A DNA stretch of 64,000 nt from Streptomyces sp. f51 (GCF_037940415.1 NZ_CP149798.1:6915001-6979000), one strand, 5' to 3'. Positions 50,944 to 58,953 are shown, counted from the stretch's first letter. Translations and numbers: made by a program. Notes: generated from the sequence alone by a model not told the origin.

Positions 50944-51644
50944 CGTCCGCCCTCCGGCCCGTCGTCGCGCAGCACGAAGCCCACGCCCCGGACGGTGTGG
51001 ATGATCCGGGCCCGGCCCGCCGCCTCCAGCTTGCGCCGCAGATAGCTCACGAACGTGTCCACCGCGTCGGTGCGCACGTCGAAGTCGTACCCCCAGACCC
51101 GGTCGAGGAGCTGGTCACGGGTGAGGACGATGCCCGCGTTGCGCGCGAGGACGTGCAGCAGCTCGAACTCCCGCCGAGTCAGGTCGAGTCGGCGTCCGTC
51201 CAGGTCCACCGTGCGCGCCGCGGGATCCAGACACAGCCCGCCCACCCGTACGAGGTCGGTGTCCCTCGGCGGACGGCGCCGCAGCAGCGCCTGGAGCCGC
51301 AGCACCAGCTCCTGGAGGGCGAACGGCTTCACCAGATAGTCGTCCCCACCGGCCTGGAGCCCGGCTATCCGGTCGGCGGTCTCGTCGAGCGCGGAGAGCA
51401 TCAGCACGGGTACGTCGTTGTCCTCCTCGCGCAGCGTCCGGCACACCTCGATCCCGCTGAGCCCGGGCATGGAGATGTCCAGCACGATCGCGTCCGGCGG
51501 GGTGCGCCGGGCGATGTCCAGCGCGGGCCGCCCGTCGTCGGCGAGATCCACGGTGAACCCGCCCAGCCGCAGCCCGCGTTCGAGTGACCGCCGTATCGCC
51601 GCGTCGTCGTCGACGACGAGGACCCGGCCCCGGTCTCCGCCCAT
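50940..51644 (-). CDS. OmpR-family response regulator (MprA/TcrA-like)
   Basis: A 234-aa regulator. VLVVDDDAAIRRSLERGLRL and VLDISMPGLSGIEVCRTLRE give the acidic pocket and phospho-acceptor; DDYLVKPFALQELVLRL gives the Lys. The DNA-binding half has LTRREFELLHVLARNAGIVL and FVSYLRRKLE, then VRGVGFVLR. The ATG at 51644 gives a normal length. An ATG at 51701 is in frame but adds a Pro/Gly-rich stretch. The stop overlaps the kinase start (ATGA). Confidence 0.9.
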   Translation of the reverse strand: MGGDRGRVLVVDDDAAIRRSLERGLRLGGFTVDLADDGRPALDIARRTPPDAIVLDISMPGLSGIEVCRTLREEDNDVPVLMLSALDETADRIAGLQAGGDDYLVKPFALQELVLRLQALLRRRPPRDTDLVRVGGLCLDPAARTVDLDGRRLDLTRREFELLHVLARNAGIVLTRDQLLDRVWGYDFDVRTDAVDTFVSYLRRKLEAAGRARIIHTVRGVGFVLRDDGPEGGR

Positions 51645-51874
51645 CAGCACACCCCAGCTCGGAGGAACGGGCCGGTCGGTCCCGCCCGTCTCGTCGCCCA
51701 TGGTGCACCAGCCGTCCGTCCCCCGGACCGGCGCGGTCCACCTGTCCGGATCCGGCCAGCCACGAAACGGTAACGAAGGACTTCGTGGCGGGAACAAGGA
51801 ACGTGGGCGCAGCGTAATGTCCCGCATTGCCTGGGTGCTCGTGGGGGGTGACCCGGTGCTGGGAGGGGAGTGTC

Positions 51875-52762
51875 ATGGCTGCCATGACGCGAGTTCGAAG
51901 CATGCCCCGGTTCGTCCGGGGCCGGCTGACGGCGGCTGTCGGCGCGGGGCTTCTGTGCGCGTGCCTGGCCGGATGTGGTCACGGCGGAGCGGCGACGGCC
52001 GACGCCTCCACGGCGTCCGCCGATCCTCTGGTGTCCGCGGCGCCGTCGTCCGCGCCCGCGTCGTCGCCCGAGGTGACGCCCTCGGTCGCCGAGCAGTCGA
52101 CGCCGGCGGACACACCGACCACGCAGGAGGCCACGACGGCCGCCGCGCAGGAGACGGTGGCGGCCGGCGGTTCGGGCGCGTCGGCCCTGTGGGGCAAGGC
52201 ATACACGGGCACCGCCAGCATCTCGGTCGACGTCTACGACTACTGCACCACCGACGGCTCCCGGCGCCTCGCGGGCAGCCGGACCTACTCCATGAACAGC
52301 ACGCTGGACCTGGGCAGGCCGCAGGCCGGTGGCGACCAGACCGAGAACAACCCGTTCTCGATGCTGTTCGCGGCGGGCAATCCGGCCCAGGCGGGCGCGG
52401 TGTCCTTCAGGTCGTCGTCGGTCAGCACCGTCTCCAGCCAGGACCTGGCGGGACACTACCGGGATCCGAATCTCCTGCTGACGTACTGGGACATCGGCTG
52501 GTCCGACGGGGAGCTGAACGCCAGGCTGACGGACCCGCACGACCGTGAAGCAGTCGTCCTGAACCTCCTCAACTGGCCGGGTCTGCTGGTCGCCTGCCGC
52601 TCCGACCTCGGCCAGATGCCCGGCGGCTTCCCGCACGCACTGGCCGCGGGCACGACGTTCACGGGCCGGCTGGACGGCTCCGGCGCGTCACTCACCGCCC
52701 AGGGCGGCACCGTCGACGGCGTGGTCGCGTTCAAGTTCACCTTCGACGGCACGGCGTCGTGA
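51875..52762 (+). CDS. Lipoprotein of unknown function, 295 aa
   Basis: VGAGLLCACLAGCGHGG is a lipobox with Cys near residue 34. A long Ser/Ala/Thr/Pro-rich linker follows to about residue 105. The rest is a beta-rich domain (ASISVDVYDYCTTDGSRRLA ... VDGVVAFKFTFDG). No family is recognised. GGGAGGGGA lies five bases before the ATG. It is divergent from the two-component system and may be one of its targets, which is only a suggestion. Confidence 0.8.
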   Translation: MAAMTRVRSMPRFVRGRLTAAVGAGLLCACLAGCGHGGAATADASTASADPLVSAAPSSAPASSPEVTPSVAEQSTPADTPTTQEATTAAAQETVAAGGSGASALWGKAYTGTASISVDVYDYCTTDGSRRLAGSRTYSMNSTLDLGRPQAGGDQTENNPFSMLFAAGNPAQAGAVSFRSSSVSTVSSQDLAGHYRDPNLLLTYWDIGWSDGELNARLTDPHDREAVVLNLLNWPGLLVACRSDLGQMPGGFPHALAAGTTFTGRLDGSGASLTAQGGTVDGVVAFKFTFDGTAS

Positions 52763-52877
52763 CGCCGTTACGGACCCGCGTCCCGGGAACGACCACGACG
52801 GGGCGGCGGGATCGCGGGGCGGAACGGCAGGCGGCCGGGACCGGCGAACGCGCGGCGACCGGACCGGGGGAGACCCG

Positions 52878-53624
52878 ATGACGACACCGGACCCGCTGGA
52901 CACCTGGAGCGTGCGGATCGCCGAGCGGGCCGCTCCCGGGGAGAGGGCGTTCGCGGCACAGACGGCTCGCGCGTACGCCGCGGGCGGCGCCTCCCGCCGC
53001 GACCTCTTCTCGTTACCCGCACGGGCTCCGGGCGGCATGGGCGGCGGAACGGTCTCCCTCCTTCCCGCCGTGCTCGACGGGCTGGCGTACGCCGCCGACT
53101 CCCTCAGATCCGCCCTGGGGAGCCCCGAGTTGAACAACCTCCTGTCGGCCACCGCACTCCTGGTCGGGTTACGAGCCCAGCGGAGCGCCGAGGCTGCGGC
53201 CCGAAGACCCGGCGAGGACGGCACCCCCTCGGGCGACGGTGACGGGCCGGTGGGTGAGGGCGCACCCGCACCGCCCGCCGCGGCCGACCCCCGTCCTGCC
53301 GCACCCACCCCGGAGACCGTCCGGGCCGCGCTGAGCATGAGCGCGCGGCTCCGGGCCCGGGGACTGGACCCCGGCGAAGCCGACGAACTGACGGCCCGGC
53401 TCGTGGCCCGGCTGGTCACCGAGGACGAACCCGCCGAGGTCGCGGCCTTCCTCGACGCGCTGATCGGTGACGAACCGCCCCGGCCACCGGACGGGCGGGG
53501 CACCCGGTACAGGAAACTGCGGCGGCTGCGCTCGGCGGCGTCGGGCCTGCTCCTCCGCGCCGGCCGCCCGCGCACGACGGGCCCCGGACCGTCGGCCGGT
53601 CCCGAGGGGACGAACCAGCGGTGA
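52878..53624 (+). CDS. Unknown protein linked to an M48 protease, 248 aa
   Basis: I do not recognise a family. Residues 1-110 are helical, with LLPAVLDGLAYAADSLRSAL and LNNLLSATALLVGLRAQRSA. A Pro/Gly/Asp-rich linker follows (about 110-150), then a helical domain (LSMSARLRARGLDPGEADEL, LVARLVTEDEPAEVAAFLDA) and a basic tail. No signal peptide is present. GGGGGAG precedes the ATG. It is followed by the M48 gene after 38 bases that contain a triple 14-bp repeat, so the two genes are probably cotranslated. Confidence 0.72.
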   Translation: MTTPDPLDTWSVRIAERAAPGERAFAAQTARAYAAGGASRRDLFSLPARAPGGMGGGTVSLLPAVLDGLAYAADSLRSALGSPELNNLLSATALLVGLRAQRSAEAAARRPGEDGTPSGDGDGPVGEGAPAPPAAADPRPAAPTPETVRAALSMSARLRARGLDPGEADELTARLVARLVTEDEPAEVAAFLDALIGDEPPRPPDGRGTRYRKLRRLRSAASGLLLRAGRPRTTGPGPSAGPEGTNQR

Positions 53625-53666
53625 GCGGGACTTCATGAGCAGGACTTCATGAGCAGGGCTTCATGA
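53625..53666 (+). repeat. Triple 14-bp repeat making two coupled minicistrons
   Basis: GC(G/A)GG(A/G)CTTCATGA is repeated three times at 53625, 53639 and 53653. Because 14 is not a multiple of 3, each ATG opens a different frame. ATG at 53635 gives MSRTS-stop, and its TGA overlaps the ATG at 53649, which gives MSRAS-stop. That TGA overlaps the ATG at 53663, which starts the M48 protease. Confidence 0.85.
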
Positions 53667-55585
53667 GAAGGCCGCCGCCGCTCCGGACCGCCCGTCTGCT
53701 CCGGACCGCCCGTCCGCGCCAGACCGCCCGTTCCTGGGGGCCGCCGCCCTGGCTGTGGCTGACCCTTGCGCTCTTCCTCGCCCAGCTTCCCGCGCTGCTC
53801 GGACACGCCGTGGACGTGGGTACGGGACTCGACCCGTCCGGCGCGGCCGGACGCGGCCCCTTGGTGACCGCGGTGCTCGGCCTGGTCCAGCTCCTGCCCC
53901 AGTTCTTCCTGCTCGCGGCGGTCCTCGCGCTCCTCGCACCGCGGACGCGCTGCCGCGTCGTCGAGCGTCGGTACGGCCTCCTGGCCCCCGACCACCCGCT
54001 CATGGCGCCGCCCGCGCCGGGGAGCCGTGACCCGAGGCCCGCACCGCACTTCTCCGCCGAGATGGCGGCGTTCGTCCAGGAACACGCGCCGGGCGCCCGG
54101 CTCCGCCTGAGCACACGGGACGGACTCTCCGCCCGCGTCTATCCGGGCGGCCCGCGCACCGCCCGGATCGGTGTCTTCGCCCCGCTCGTCCATCTGTGGC
54201 AGACGGACACCGAGGCGGCGCGAGCGGTGCTCCTGCACGAGATCGGCCATCTGCGCCGGGGAGAACACCATGTCGCCGGGCTCGGGAGTCCCTTCACCAC
54301 CCTGGTCCGCGTCTGGCCGTACGTCCTCGCGGTCTTCGTCGTCCTTCCCGTCACCCTGCTGTTCGTCACCGGCAACGCGACCGCGGTCCTGACGCTCGCC
54401 GAGGTCGTCCTGGTCCTGTGCGGGGTGCCCAAGGTGCTGCTCCTCGTGGTGGCGGCGCTGTGGTCGGCCGAGCTGGGCGCGGACCGCTTCGCGGCCCGGG
54501 CGGCCGGCGCCGACACCGTCGTACGCGCCCTGCACCGCCTGGAGAAGGGCGACCACGGAGGTCTCGCCCGGCTCCACCACCCGCCGGTCGGGATGCGTGT
54601 CCGGTGCGTCCGGCGAGCGGAGACCACCCGGGTCCGGCTTCTGCTGACGCTGCTGTGGCCCCTGGCGCTGCTCGCGCAGTCGGTCCTGACGATGCTGGGG
54701 GCGTTTCCCGCGTACGTGCTGCTGGGCGCGTCGGCCGACCGGGCCGCCCGCCAGGTCCTCGCACTGGCCCACGAGTCGCTGGCGGGGCAGCCCGCGTGGT
54801 GGGCCACCCTCGCCGTCGTGCTGGTCCGGCCGCTGGTGGCCGTGACCCGGCCCGCCGGGCGGGACCCGTCCGCGCCGGCCCGGGCCGCGACGGTCCACAC
54901 GGCAGCCGTCCTCCTCCCGGCCCTTCTGCTCCTCGTCGGCCTGCTGCCCCTGGCCTCCCGTCCGGCGGGCGGTGTCTTCGCCGACGAACCGGCGGGGCCG
55001 GCCGCCCCGGCCCCACGGACACCCGGCGGCGCAACCGGAACCGGAACGGGAACGGGAACCCGCAGCGATGCCGGGTCCGGGGCGACCGCGTGTCCCAGCC
55101 GTTCCGCGCCGCCCGATCCGAGCCGTCCGCCGGGCCTGCCGGCCTTCGCACCCGGGAAGCAGCCCTCGTCCGGTGGTGGTCCCTCGCGCGGCCCGCGCAC
55201 CTTCCGCACGCTCGCCGTCACCTCCGCCGAGCCCCTCTCGGGAACCCGTTCCCAGGCACAGGAGGTGGCCGCCCGGCTGCGCGGTGCCCGCTGGACACTG
55301 CGCGGCGACGGCACGCTGGCGGCCGACCTGCCCGAGGTCCCCGTCCTGCGCACCACGTCGGTCGACGCCACGACACGCCTGCTGACCGGGAAGCGCACGC
55401 GCCACACGGACGTCGGCGCGACGACGACCTGGATGGACGCCCGTCTGACGGGCGCCGGTCCGACGGTCGGGCTGGAGCTCGTCCGGGCCGCGACCGGGGT
55501 CACCCGGGCCGTGGTCGACTGCCGGGAGTTCACCGCGACGTCGAGCACCGCGCAACGCCTGTCCCTGACCTTGGGAAACGGCTAG
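53663..55585 (+). CDS. M48/M56-like membrane metalloprotease
   Basis: A 640-aa membrane protein. Helices lie near residues 28-50, 70-92, 210-260, 325-360 and 390-435. The zinc motif is LLHEIGHLRRGEH near residue 191, in a cytosolic loop as in M48 and BlaR/M56 peptidases. AELGADRFAARAAG supplies the third ligand. The C-terminal 180 residues, beyond a Pro/Thr/Gly linker, form a beta-rich domain with no known counterpart to me. The ATG at 53663 is the third repeat start; no other start is favoured. Role: membrane protein quality control or signalling protease, by family. Confidence 0.85.
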   Translation: MRRPPPLRTARLLRTARPRQTARSWGPPPWLWLTLALFLAQLPALLGHAVDVGTGLDPSGAAGRGPLVTAVLGLVQLLPQFFLLAAVLALLAPRTRCRVVERRYGLLAPDHPLMAPPAPGSRDPRPAPHFSAEMAAFVQEHAPGARLRLSTRDGLSARVYPGGPRTARIGVFAPLVHLWQTDTEAARAVLLHEIGHLRRGEHHVAGLGSPFTTLVRVWPYVLAVFVVLPVTLLFVTGNATAVLTLAEVVLVLCGVPKVLLLVVAALWSAELGADRFAARAAGADTVVRALHRLEKGDHGGLARLHHPPVGMRVRCVRRAETTRVRLLLTLLWPLALLAQSVLTMLGAFPAYVLLGASADRAARQVLALAHESLAGQPAWWATLAVVLVRPLVAVTRPAGRDPSAPARAATVHTAAVLLPALLLLVGLLPLASRPAGGVFADEPAGPAAPAPRTPGGATGTGTGTGTRSDAGSGATACPSRSAPPDPSRPPGLPAFAPGKQPSSGGGPSRGPRTFRTLAVTSAEPLSGTRSQAQEVAARLRGARWTLRGDGTLAADLPEVPVLRTTSVDATTRLLTGKRTRHTDVGATTTWMDARLTGAGPTVGLELVRAATGVTRAVVDCREFTATSSTAQRLSLTLGNG

Positions 55586-55588
55586 AAG

Positions 55589-55604
55589 CCGGTCGGCGGA
55601 CCGG
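55589..55604 (+). terminator. Short hairpin after the M48 gene
   Basis: CCGGTC pairs with GACCGG around GGCG, three bases after the stop codon. A six-pair stem is weak alone, but it is GC-only apart from two pairs. Confidence 0.45.
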
Positions 55605-55745
55605 TGGGCCCCGGTGATCCGTGGCCGCGCCGTCACCGTCGTGTCACAGCCCTGTCCGCACGTGAACCACGGAGGCCGCCGGGCGATCTGTAGCGACGAG
55701 TGCCGGTGAACGTCCGGCACCCGAACATCGCAATCGGGGGACCTC

Positions 55746-56474
55746 ATGCAGTACGGGACGCATTTCGGGCCGCGTGTCCGCGGAGCCGCGCTGGCCATGG
55801 CGGCCATGTCGGCGGCCACGCTTCTGATGACCGCCTGCCAGCCGGGCCCGGACAGCGCGGGCTCCGCCGCCTCGCCGTCGGGCACCGCGAAGAAGCCGTC
55901 GGCCACGTCCTCGGGCACCCCGGCGTCCGCCGCGCCGTCCGGCGGTACGGGTGCCTCGGCCGAGCCCGCGGGCGACCACACCACGAAGGCGCCGGCATCG
56001 GTGCCGGCGACCGCGACGCCGGTGCCGAAGGTGAAGACCTGTGCGTCGGAGTCCCTGAAGGCGTTCATGTACCAGGCCGCTGTACGGCCCCCGGGCACCG
56101 GAACGGGTGCCGCGATCGTCGAGTTCACCAACATGTCCGGGGCGAAGTGCGCCCTTCAGGGGTACCCGACCGTCGCGGGCGCGGCCAACGGCTCCCCCGA
56201 GAAGAACCACCCGCTGACCGTGACCCGGTCGGGCCCCTCGTCCCGGGTGGTGCTCGCCCCCGCCGCCAAGGCATGGGTCAAGCTGACGTTCGTCCAGGTC
56301 CAGGGCGAGGCCGACGGCTACTGCGTGTCCGGGGCGACCCCGGTCTCGTACCCGACCCTGGTGGTGGGTCTGCCCGACAGCGGAGCGACCCAACTCGCCC
56401 TGGAGGACGGGGTGCTGGCCGAGTGCGACAACAAGGTGACGGTCACCGCGGTCACCGCGTCGAAGCCTTCCTGA
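55746..56474 (+). CDS. DUF4232 domain lipoprotein
   Basis: A 242-aa lipoprotein. LMTACQPGPDSAGS carries the lipobox Cys near residue 31. A Ser/Thr/Pro/Ala linker to about residue 90 leads to the DUF4232 domain: CASESLKAFMYQAA, then VEFTNMSGAKCALQGYPTVA and GYCVSGATPVSYPTLVVG, with the conserved Cys pair. The domain is common on actinomycete cell surfaces and has no known reaction. The ATG at 55746 is taken as the start, although the Shine-Dalgarno sequence is modest. Confidence 0.87.
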   Translation: MQYGTHFGPRVRGAALAMAAMSAATLLMTACQPGPDSAGSAASPSGTAKKPSATSSGTPASAAPSGGTGASAEPAGDHTTKAPASVPATATPVPKVKTCASESLKAFMYQAAVRPPGTGTGAAIVEFTNMSGAKCALQGYPTVAGAANGSPEKNHPLTVTRSGPSSRVVLAPAAKAWVKLTFVQVQGEADGYCVSGATPVSYPTLVVGLPDSGATQLALEDGVLAECDNKVTVTAVTASKPS

Positions 56475-56668
56475 CCGCTGGTGGGTGTGCCGCCCGGAGA
56501 AGCCGTCCGTAGGCTGCCGGAGCGGGGCCGTGCGTGTCACGGCCCCGCGCGCGGTGTCCGGCCGCACCCCCTCCGCCGGACCTGCGGAACGGGCCCGGCC
56601 CGGACCCAGGGAACGGGGGGTGTCGTACACCACGTCCGGAGGCCGGGAATGCGGACACCGGGTGCGCT

Positions 56669-56685
56669 GTTACAGCTCACGTAAC
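56669..56685. promoter_or_regulatory. Inverted repeat GTTAC-N7-GTAAC upstream of the L33 gene
   Basis: GTTAC and GTAAC are separated by AGCTCAC. The site is 54-70 bases upstream of the L33 start. It could be an operator for the zinc-responsive control expected of such genes, but it does not resemble the AT-rich Zur sites I know. Confidence 0.4.
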
Positions 56686-56694
56686 TGATTGGCA

Positions 56695-56717
56695 TGCGCG
56701 AATCAAAGGTTTGCGCA
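56695..56717. promoter_or_regulatory. 23-bp imperfect palindrome, arms TGCGC/GCGCA, ahead of the L33 gene
   Basis: TGCGCGAA on the left matches the complement of TTTGCGCA on the right except at one position, around TCAAAGG. It ends 21 bases before the L33 start and may be an operator or an mRNA hairpin. Confidence 0.4.
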
Positions 56718-56738
56718 GGGTGGGCGAAGGAGGACCTC

Positions 56739-56903
56739 ATGGCACGCAGTACCGCGCGCCCCGTCGTCACGCTGAGGTCGACGGCCGGGACCGGCGCCAC
56801 GTACGTGACGCGCAAGAACCGCGGCAACGACCCCGACCGGCTCGTGCTGCGCAAGTACGACCCGCAGGCGGGCAGGCACGTCGCGTTCCGGGAGGAGCGC
56901 TGA
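56739..56903 (+). CDS. rpmG: 50S ribosomal protein L33, zinc-independent type
   Basis: A 54-residue L33: MARSTARPVVTLRSTAGTGA, then YVTRKNRGNDPDRLVLRKYD and RHVAFREER. The four zinc-binding Cys of the C+ form are absent. GAAGGAGG precedes the ATG. Such cysteine-free paralogues replace zinc-containing L33 when zinc is scarce and in Streptomyces are repressed by Zur (family knowledge). The operon continues into L31 and L36, also cysteine-free. Confidence 0.93.
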   Translation: MARSTARPVVTLRSTAGTGATYVTRKNRGNDPDRLVLRKYDPQAGRHVAFREER

Positions 56904-56905
56904 CC

Positions 56906-57004
56906 GTGCGCCGGGTCTTCCCGGCGGACGCACCCGTTGTGTCCGCGGACGCGCCTTTCGCAACCGAGGGCACACCTGTCGTAACCGAGGAGGGAACCGC
57001 ATGA
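56906..57004 (+). CDS. Possible 32-aa peptide between L33 and L31
   Basis: GTG at 56906 has GGAGGAG eight bases upstream, inside the end of the L33 gene. The reading frame runs 32 codons and stops at TGA, which overlaps the L31 ATG (ATGA). The peptide reads VRRVFPADAPVVSADAPF, then ATEGTPVVTEEGTA, with no Cys. The start site and the overlap are those of a real coupled cistron. It may only serve to carry ribosomes from L33 to L31. Confidence 0.5.
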   Translation: MRRVFPADAPVVSADAPFATEGTPVVTEEGTA

Positions 57005-57261
57005 GGCCTCACATCCACCCCGAATCCCGACCGGTGGTCTTCCGGGACCGCGCCGCGGGCGTCGCGTTCCTGACGCGGTCCACCGCGCACTCCAGCGAGA
57101 CGGTCGCATGGGAGGACGGCGCGGTGCACCCGGTCGTCGACGTGGAGATCTCGTCGGCGAGCCATCCGTTCTACACCGGGACCTCGCGGGTCCTGGACAC
57201 CGCCGGCCGGGTGGAGCGCTTCGAGCGCCGCTACGGCCGCACCGCGCCGAACCGGCACTGA
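57001..57261 (+). CDS. rpmE2: 50S ribosomal protein L31 type B, zinc-independent
   Basis: An 86-aa L31: MRPHIHPESRPVVFRDRAAG, then VHPVVDVEISSASHPFYTGT and GRVERFERRYG. It is the longer type B form without CxxC, so it needs no zinc. The ATG follows GAGGAGGGAACCGC. The stop of the 32-codon frame overlaps its start. Part of the low-zinc ribosomal operon. Confidence 0.94.
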   Translation: MRPHIHPESRPVVFRDRAAGVAFLTRSTAHSSETVAWEDGAVHPVVDVEISSASHPFYTGTSRVLDTAGRVERFERRYGRTAPNRH

Positions 57262-57302
57262 GCGCCGGAGCAGGCCGGGATCGGCAGGAGGAGGACAGAG
57301 CC

Positions 57303-57425
57303 ATGAAGGTACGCAAGTCACTGCGCTCGCTGAAGTCCAAGCCGGGGGCCCAGGTGGTCCGCAGGCGGGGCGTGGTCTTCGTCGTGAACAAGAAGAACCC
57401 GCGGCTGAAGGCCCGTCAGGGCTGA
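57303..57425 (+). CDS. rpmJ: 50S ribosomal protein L36, zinc-independent
   Basis: A 40-residue L36: MKVRKSLRSLKSKPGAQVVR, then RRGVVFVVNKKNPRLKARQG. The Cys and His zinc ligands of ordinary L36 are missing. AGGAGGA precedes the ATG. It is the last gene of the operon and is followed by a strong terminator. Confidence 0.94.
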   Translation: MKVRKSLRSLKSKPGAQVVRRRGVVFVVNKKNPRLKARQG

Positions 57426-57446
57426 CGGCGCGGCGGGCGAGAGCAA

Positions 57447-57482
57447 CCGGTCCGGCCGGCGCACCCGCGCCGGCCGGACCGG
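57447..57482 (+). terminator. Perfect 16-bp hairpin, terminator of the ribosomal operon
   Basis: CCGGTCCGGCCGGCGC pairs fully with GCGCCGGCCGGACCGG around ACCC. It starts 21 bases after the L36 stop codon and is the strongest hairpin in the window. Confidence 0.88.
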
Positions 57483-57678
57483 ACGCGTGTACGGGCGGGC
57501 ATCTTGGCGGCGGAGCCCGCGGCTCGCTGACGCGCCGGTCCGCCGGGAGTTACGATCACGTTCGTGACGTGCCCTTCCTCCGCGGGCGACCGGATCGCCG
57601 CGGAGGGCGGTGCGGTGGACGCGCTGGATCCGATGCGTGACGGTCGCGCCGGGCGAAGTACTCCGAAGGGAGCCGTTC

Positions 57679-58284
57679 GTGACCACGGCCAAGGACTTGT
57701 TCATCATCACGATGGACAAGGAACCGGAACGTTCTGTGGGCCAGGGCGACCTGTCGCTCGCCCTGGCCGGAGCCGAGGTGATCGACCTCCTCGCCGGCGA
57801 GGTCATCACCCTGGACGGGGACCGGATGACACCGGCGCGGCAGCCCGCGACGGACGACCGGCTGCTGGGTGAGGCGGCGTCCTCGCTCGTGCGGCAGGTC
57901 CCGTACGAGCGGGTCGAGGACTGGCTCTGGCGCCGGGGGCGGGACCTGGCCAAGGCCTATCAGACCGACCTCGAACAGGCGGGTCAGCTCACCCGGCAGC
58001 GGCGGAGCAGGCTGCCCTTCGGCGGCGAGCGCATGGAGTTGGTGGACTCGCCGGCCCGCAGCCGGGCGATGCACCGCTGGGCGGCCGACGAGCCCGTCCT
58101 CGCCGCGCTCGCCGAGGTCGTCGGAATCCCCGCCGACCAGACCGACGACACCTCCTCCGTCGAGGACGAGGCGGTGACCACCGTCCTGGTCGCCGTGCAC
58201 GACGCGGTGATGGAACTGGAGGCCGTCCGCCAGCGCCGGGCCATCGAGAACGCGGCGTTCGCCAACATCTGGCGCGGCGCCTGA
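57679..58284 (+). CDS. GPP34 (GOLPH3-like) family protein
   Basis: A 201-aa protein. KDLFIITMDKEPERSVGQGD, LALAGAEVIDLLAGEVITLD and the Arg-rich GRDLAKAYQTDLEQAGQLTR fit the GPP34 family, the bacterial relatives of Golgi phosphoprotein 3, which bind phosphoinositides in eukaryotes. Its bacterial ligand is unknown. The GTG at 57679 follows AAGGGAG by six bases; the longer frame upstream is rejected. It stands alone. Confidence 0.85.
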   Translation: MTTAKDLFIITMDKEPERSVGQGDLSLALAGAEVIDLLAGEVITLDGDRMTPARQPATDDRLLGEAASSLVRQVPYERVEDWLWRRGRDLAKAYQTDLEQAGQLTRQRRSRLPFGGERMELVDSPARSRAMHRWAADEPVLAALAEVVGIPADQTDDTSSVEDEAVTTVLVAVHDAVMELEAVRQRRAIENAAFANIWRGA

Positions 58285-58360
58285 CGGACCCGGCAGACGC
58301 GGCGCCTGGCAGACCCGGCGCGGTGCCCGTCAGGCGCCGGGTGCGCCGGCACGAGACGCT

Positions 58361-58538
58361 CGGCCGCGGCGGTACGGGCAGACCGGCCCCGGTGGTGCAG
58401 GTGATCGACCGCGACGGTACGGGCGACCGACCACAGTGGTACGGGTGACCGGCCGCGGCGGCACGGGCGGACCGGCCCCGGTGGTGCAGGTGATCGACCG
58501 CGGCGGTACGGGCGTCCGACCGCAGTGGTACGGGCGGC
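58361..58538. repeat. 89-bp direct repeat, two copies, built of 22-bp steps
   Basis: Copy 1 is 58361-58449 and copy 2 is 58450-58538. GG(T/C)ACGGG recurs at 58371, 58416, 58438, 58460, 58505, 58527 and 58548, at steps of about 22 or 45 bases. Both copies contain CCCCGGTGGTGCAGGTGATC in the middle. It lies in the 669-base gene-poor interval between the GPP34 gene and the 385-aa gene. No ORF here is supportable. Confidence 0.8.
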
Positions 58539-58543
58539 AGGTC

Positions 58544-58713
58544 CCGCGGTACGGGGCTGACGGCGCCCACGCCATGAGCCGCAGGCTCGACCGTCATGCG
58601 CGGTCGGCCAGGCTTCGTGACGGGCGGCGGGTGCCGCGGTACGGGCTGCCGGCGCCCACGCGGAGAGCCGCGGGCCCGACCGTGACCCGCGGTCGCTCAG
58701 GCTTCGTGCCGGA
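58544..58713. repeat. 90-bp direct repeat, two copies
   Basis: CCGCGGTACGGG(G)CTG followed by GGCGCCCACGC, CCGTCATG/CCGTGACC and CAGGCTTCGTG occurs at 58544-58633 and again, diverged, at 58634-58713. It continues the preceding 89-bp array with a different unit but the same GGTACGGG element. Confidence 0.75.
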
Positions 58714-58953
58714 CCGGTCCAGCGGTACGAGGACTGGTCCTGTGGCGCGAGCGGACGGCTCCGGAGTCCTGGGAGCCTCCGCCCGAAGCGGACGAGGAGG
58801 GGCTCAGCGGTACGCGCGGACCGTCCAGGGGTCCACGCGCACGGGCCCGGAGCGGACGAGCGCCGGCCCGGAGCCCACGACGGCCGGGCGCACACGGTGA
58901 ACCCGGCGGCGCGGGGCGGCGGTTGACCTCCGTCCGCCGTCCCGCGCCCGGGA

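Noticed and set aside
53633..56134. An 833-aa minus-strand ORF opposite the M48 and DUF4232 genes
   Set aside because: Shadow ORF of high-GC coding DNA. It crosses two plus-strand genes and contains only repeats of Arg, Gly and Gln.
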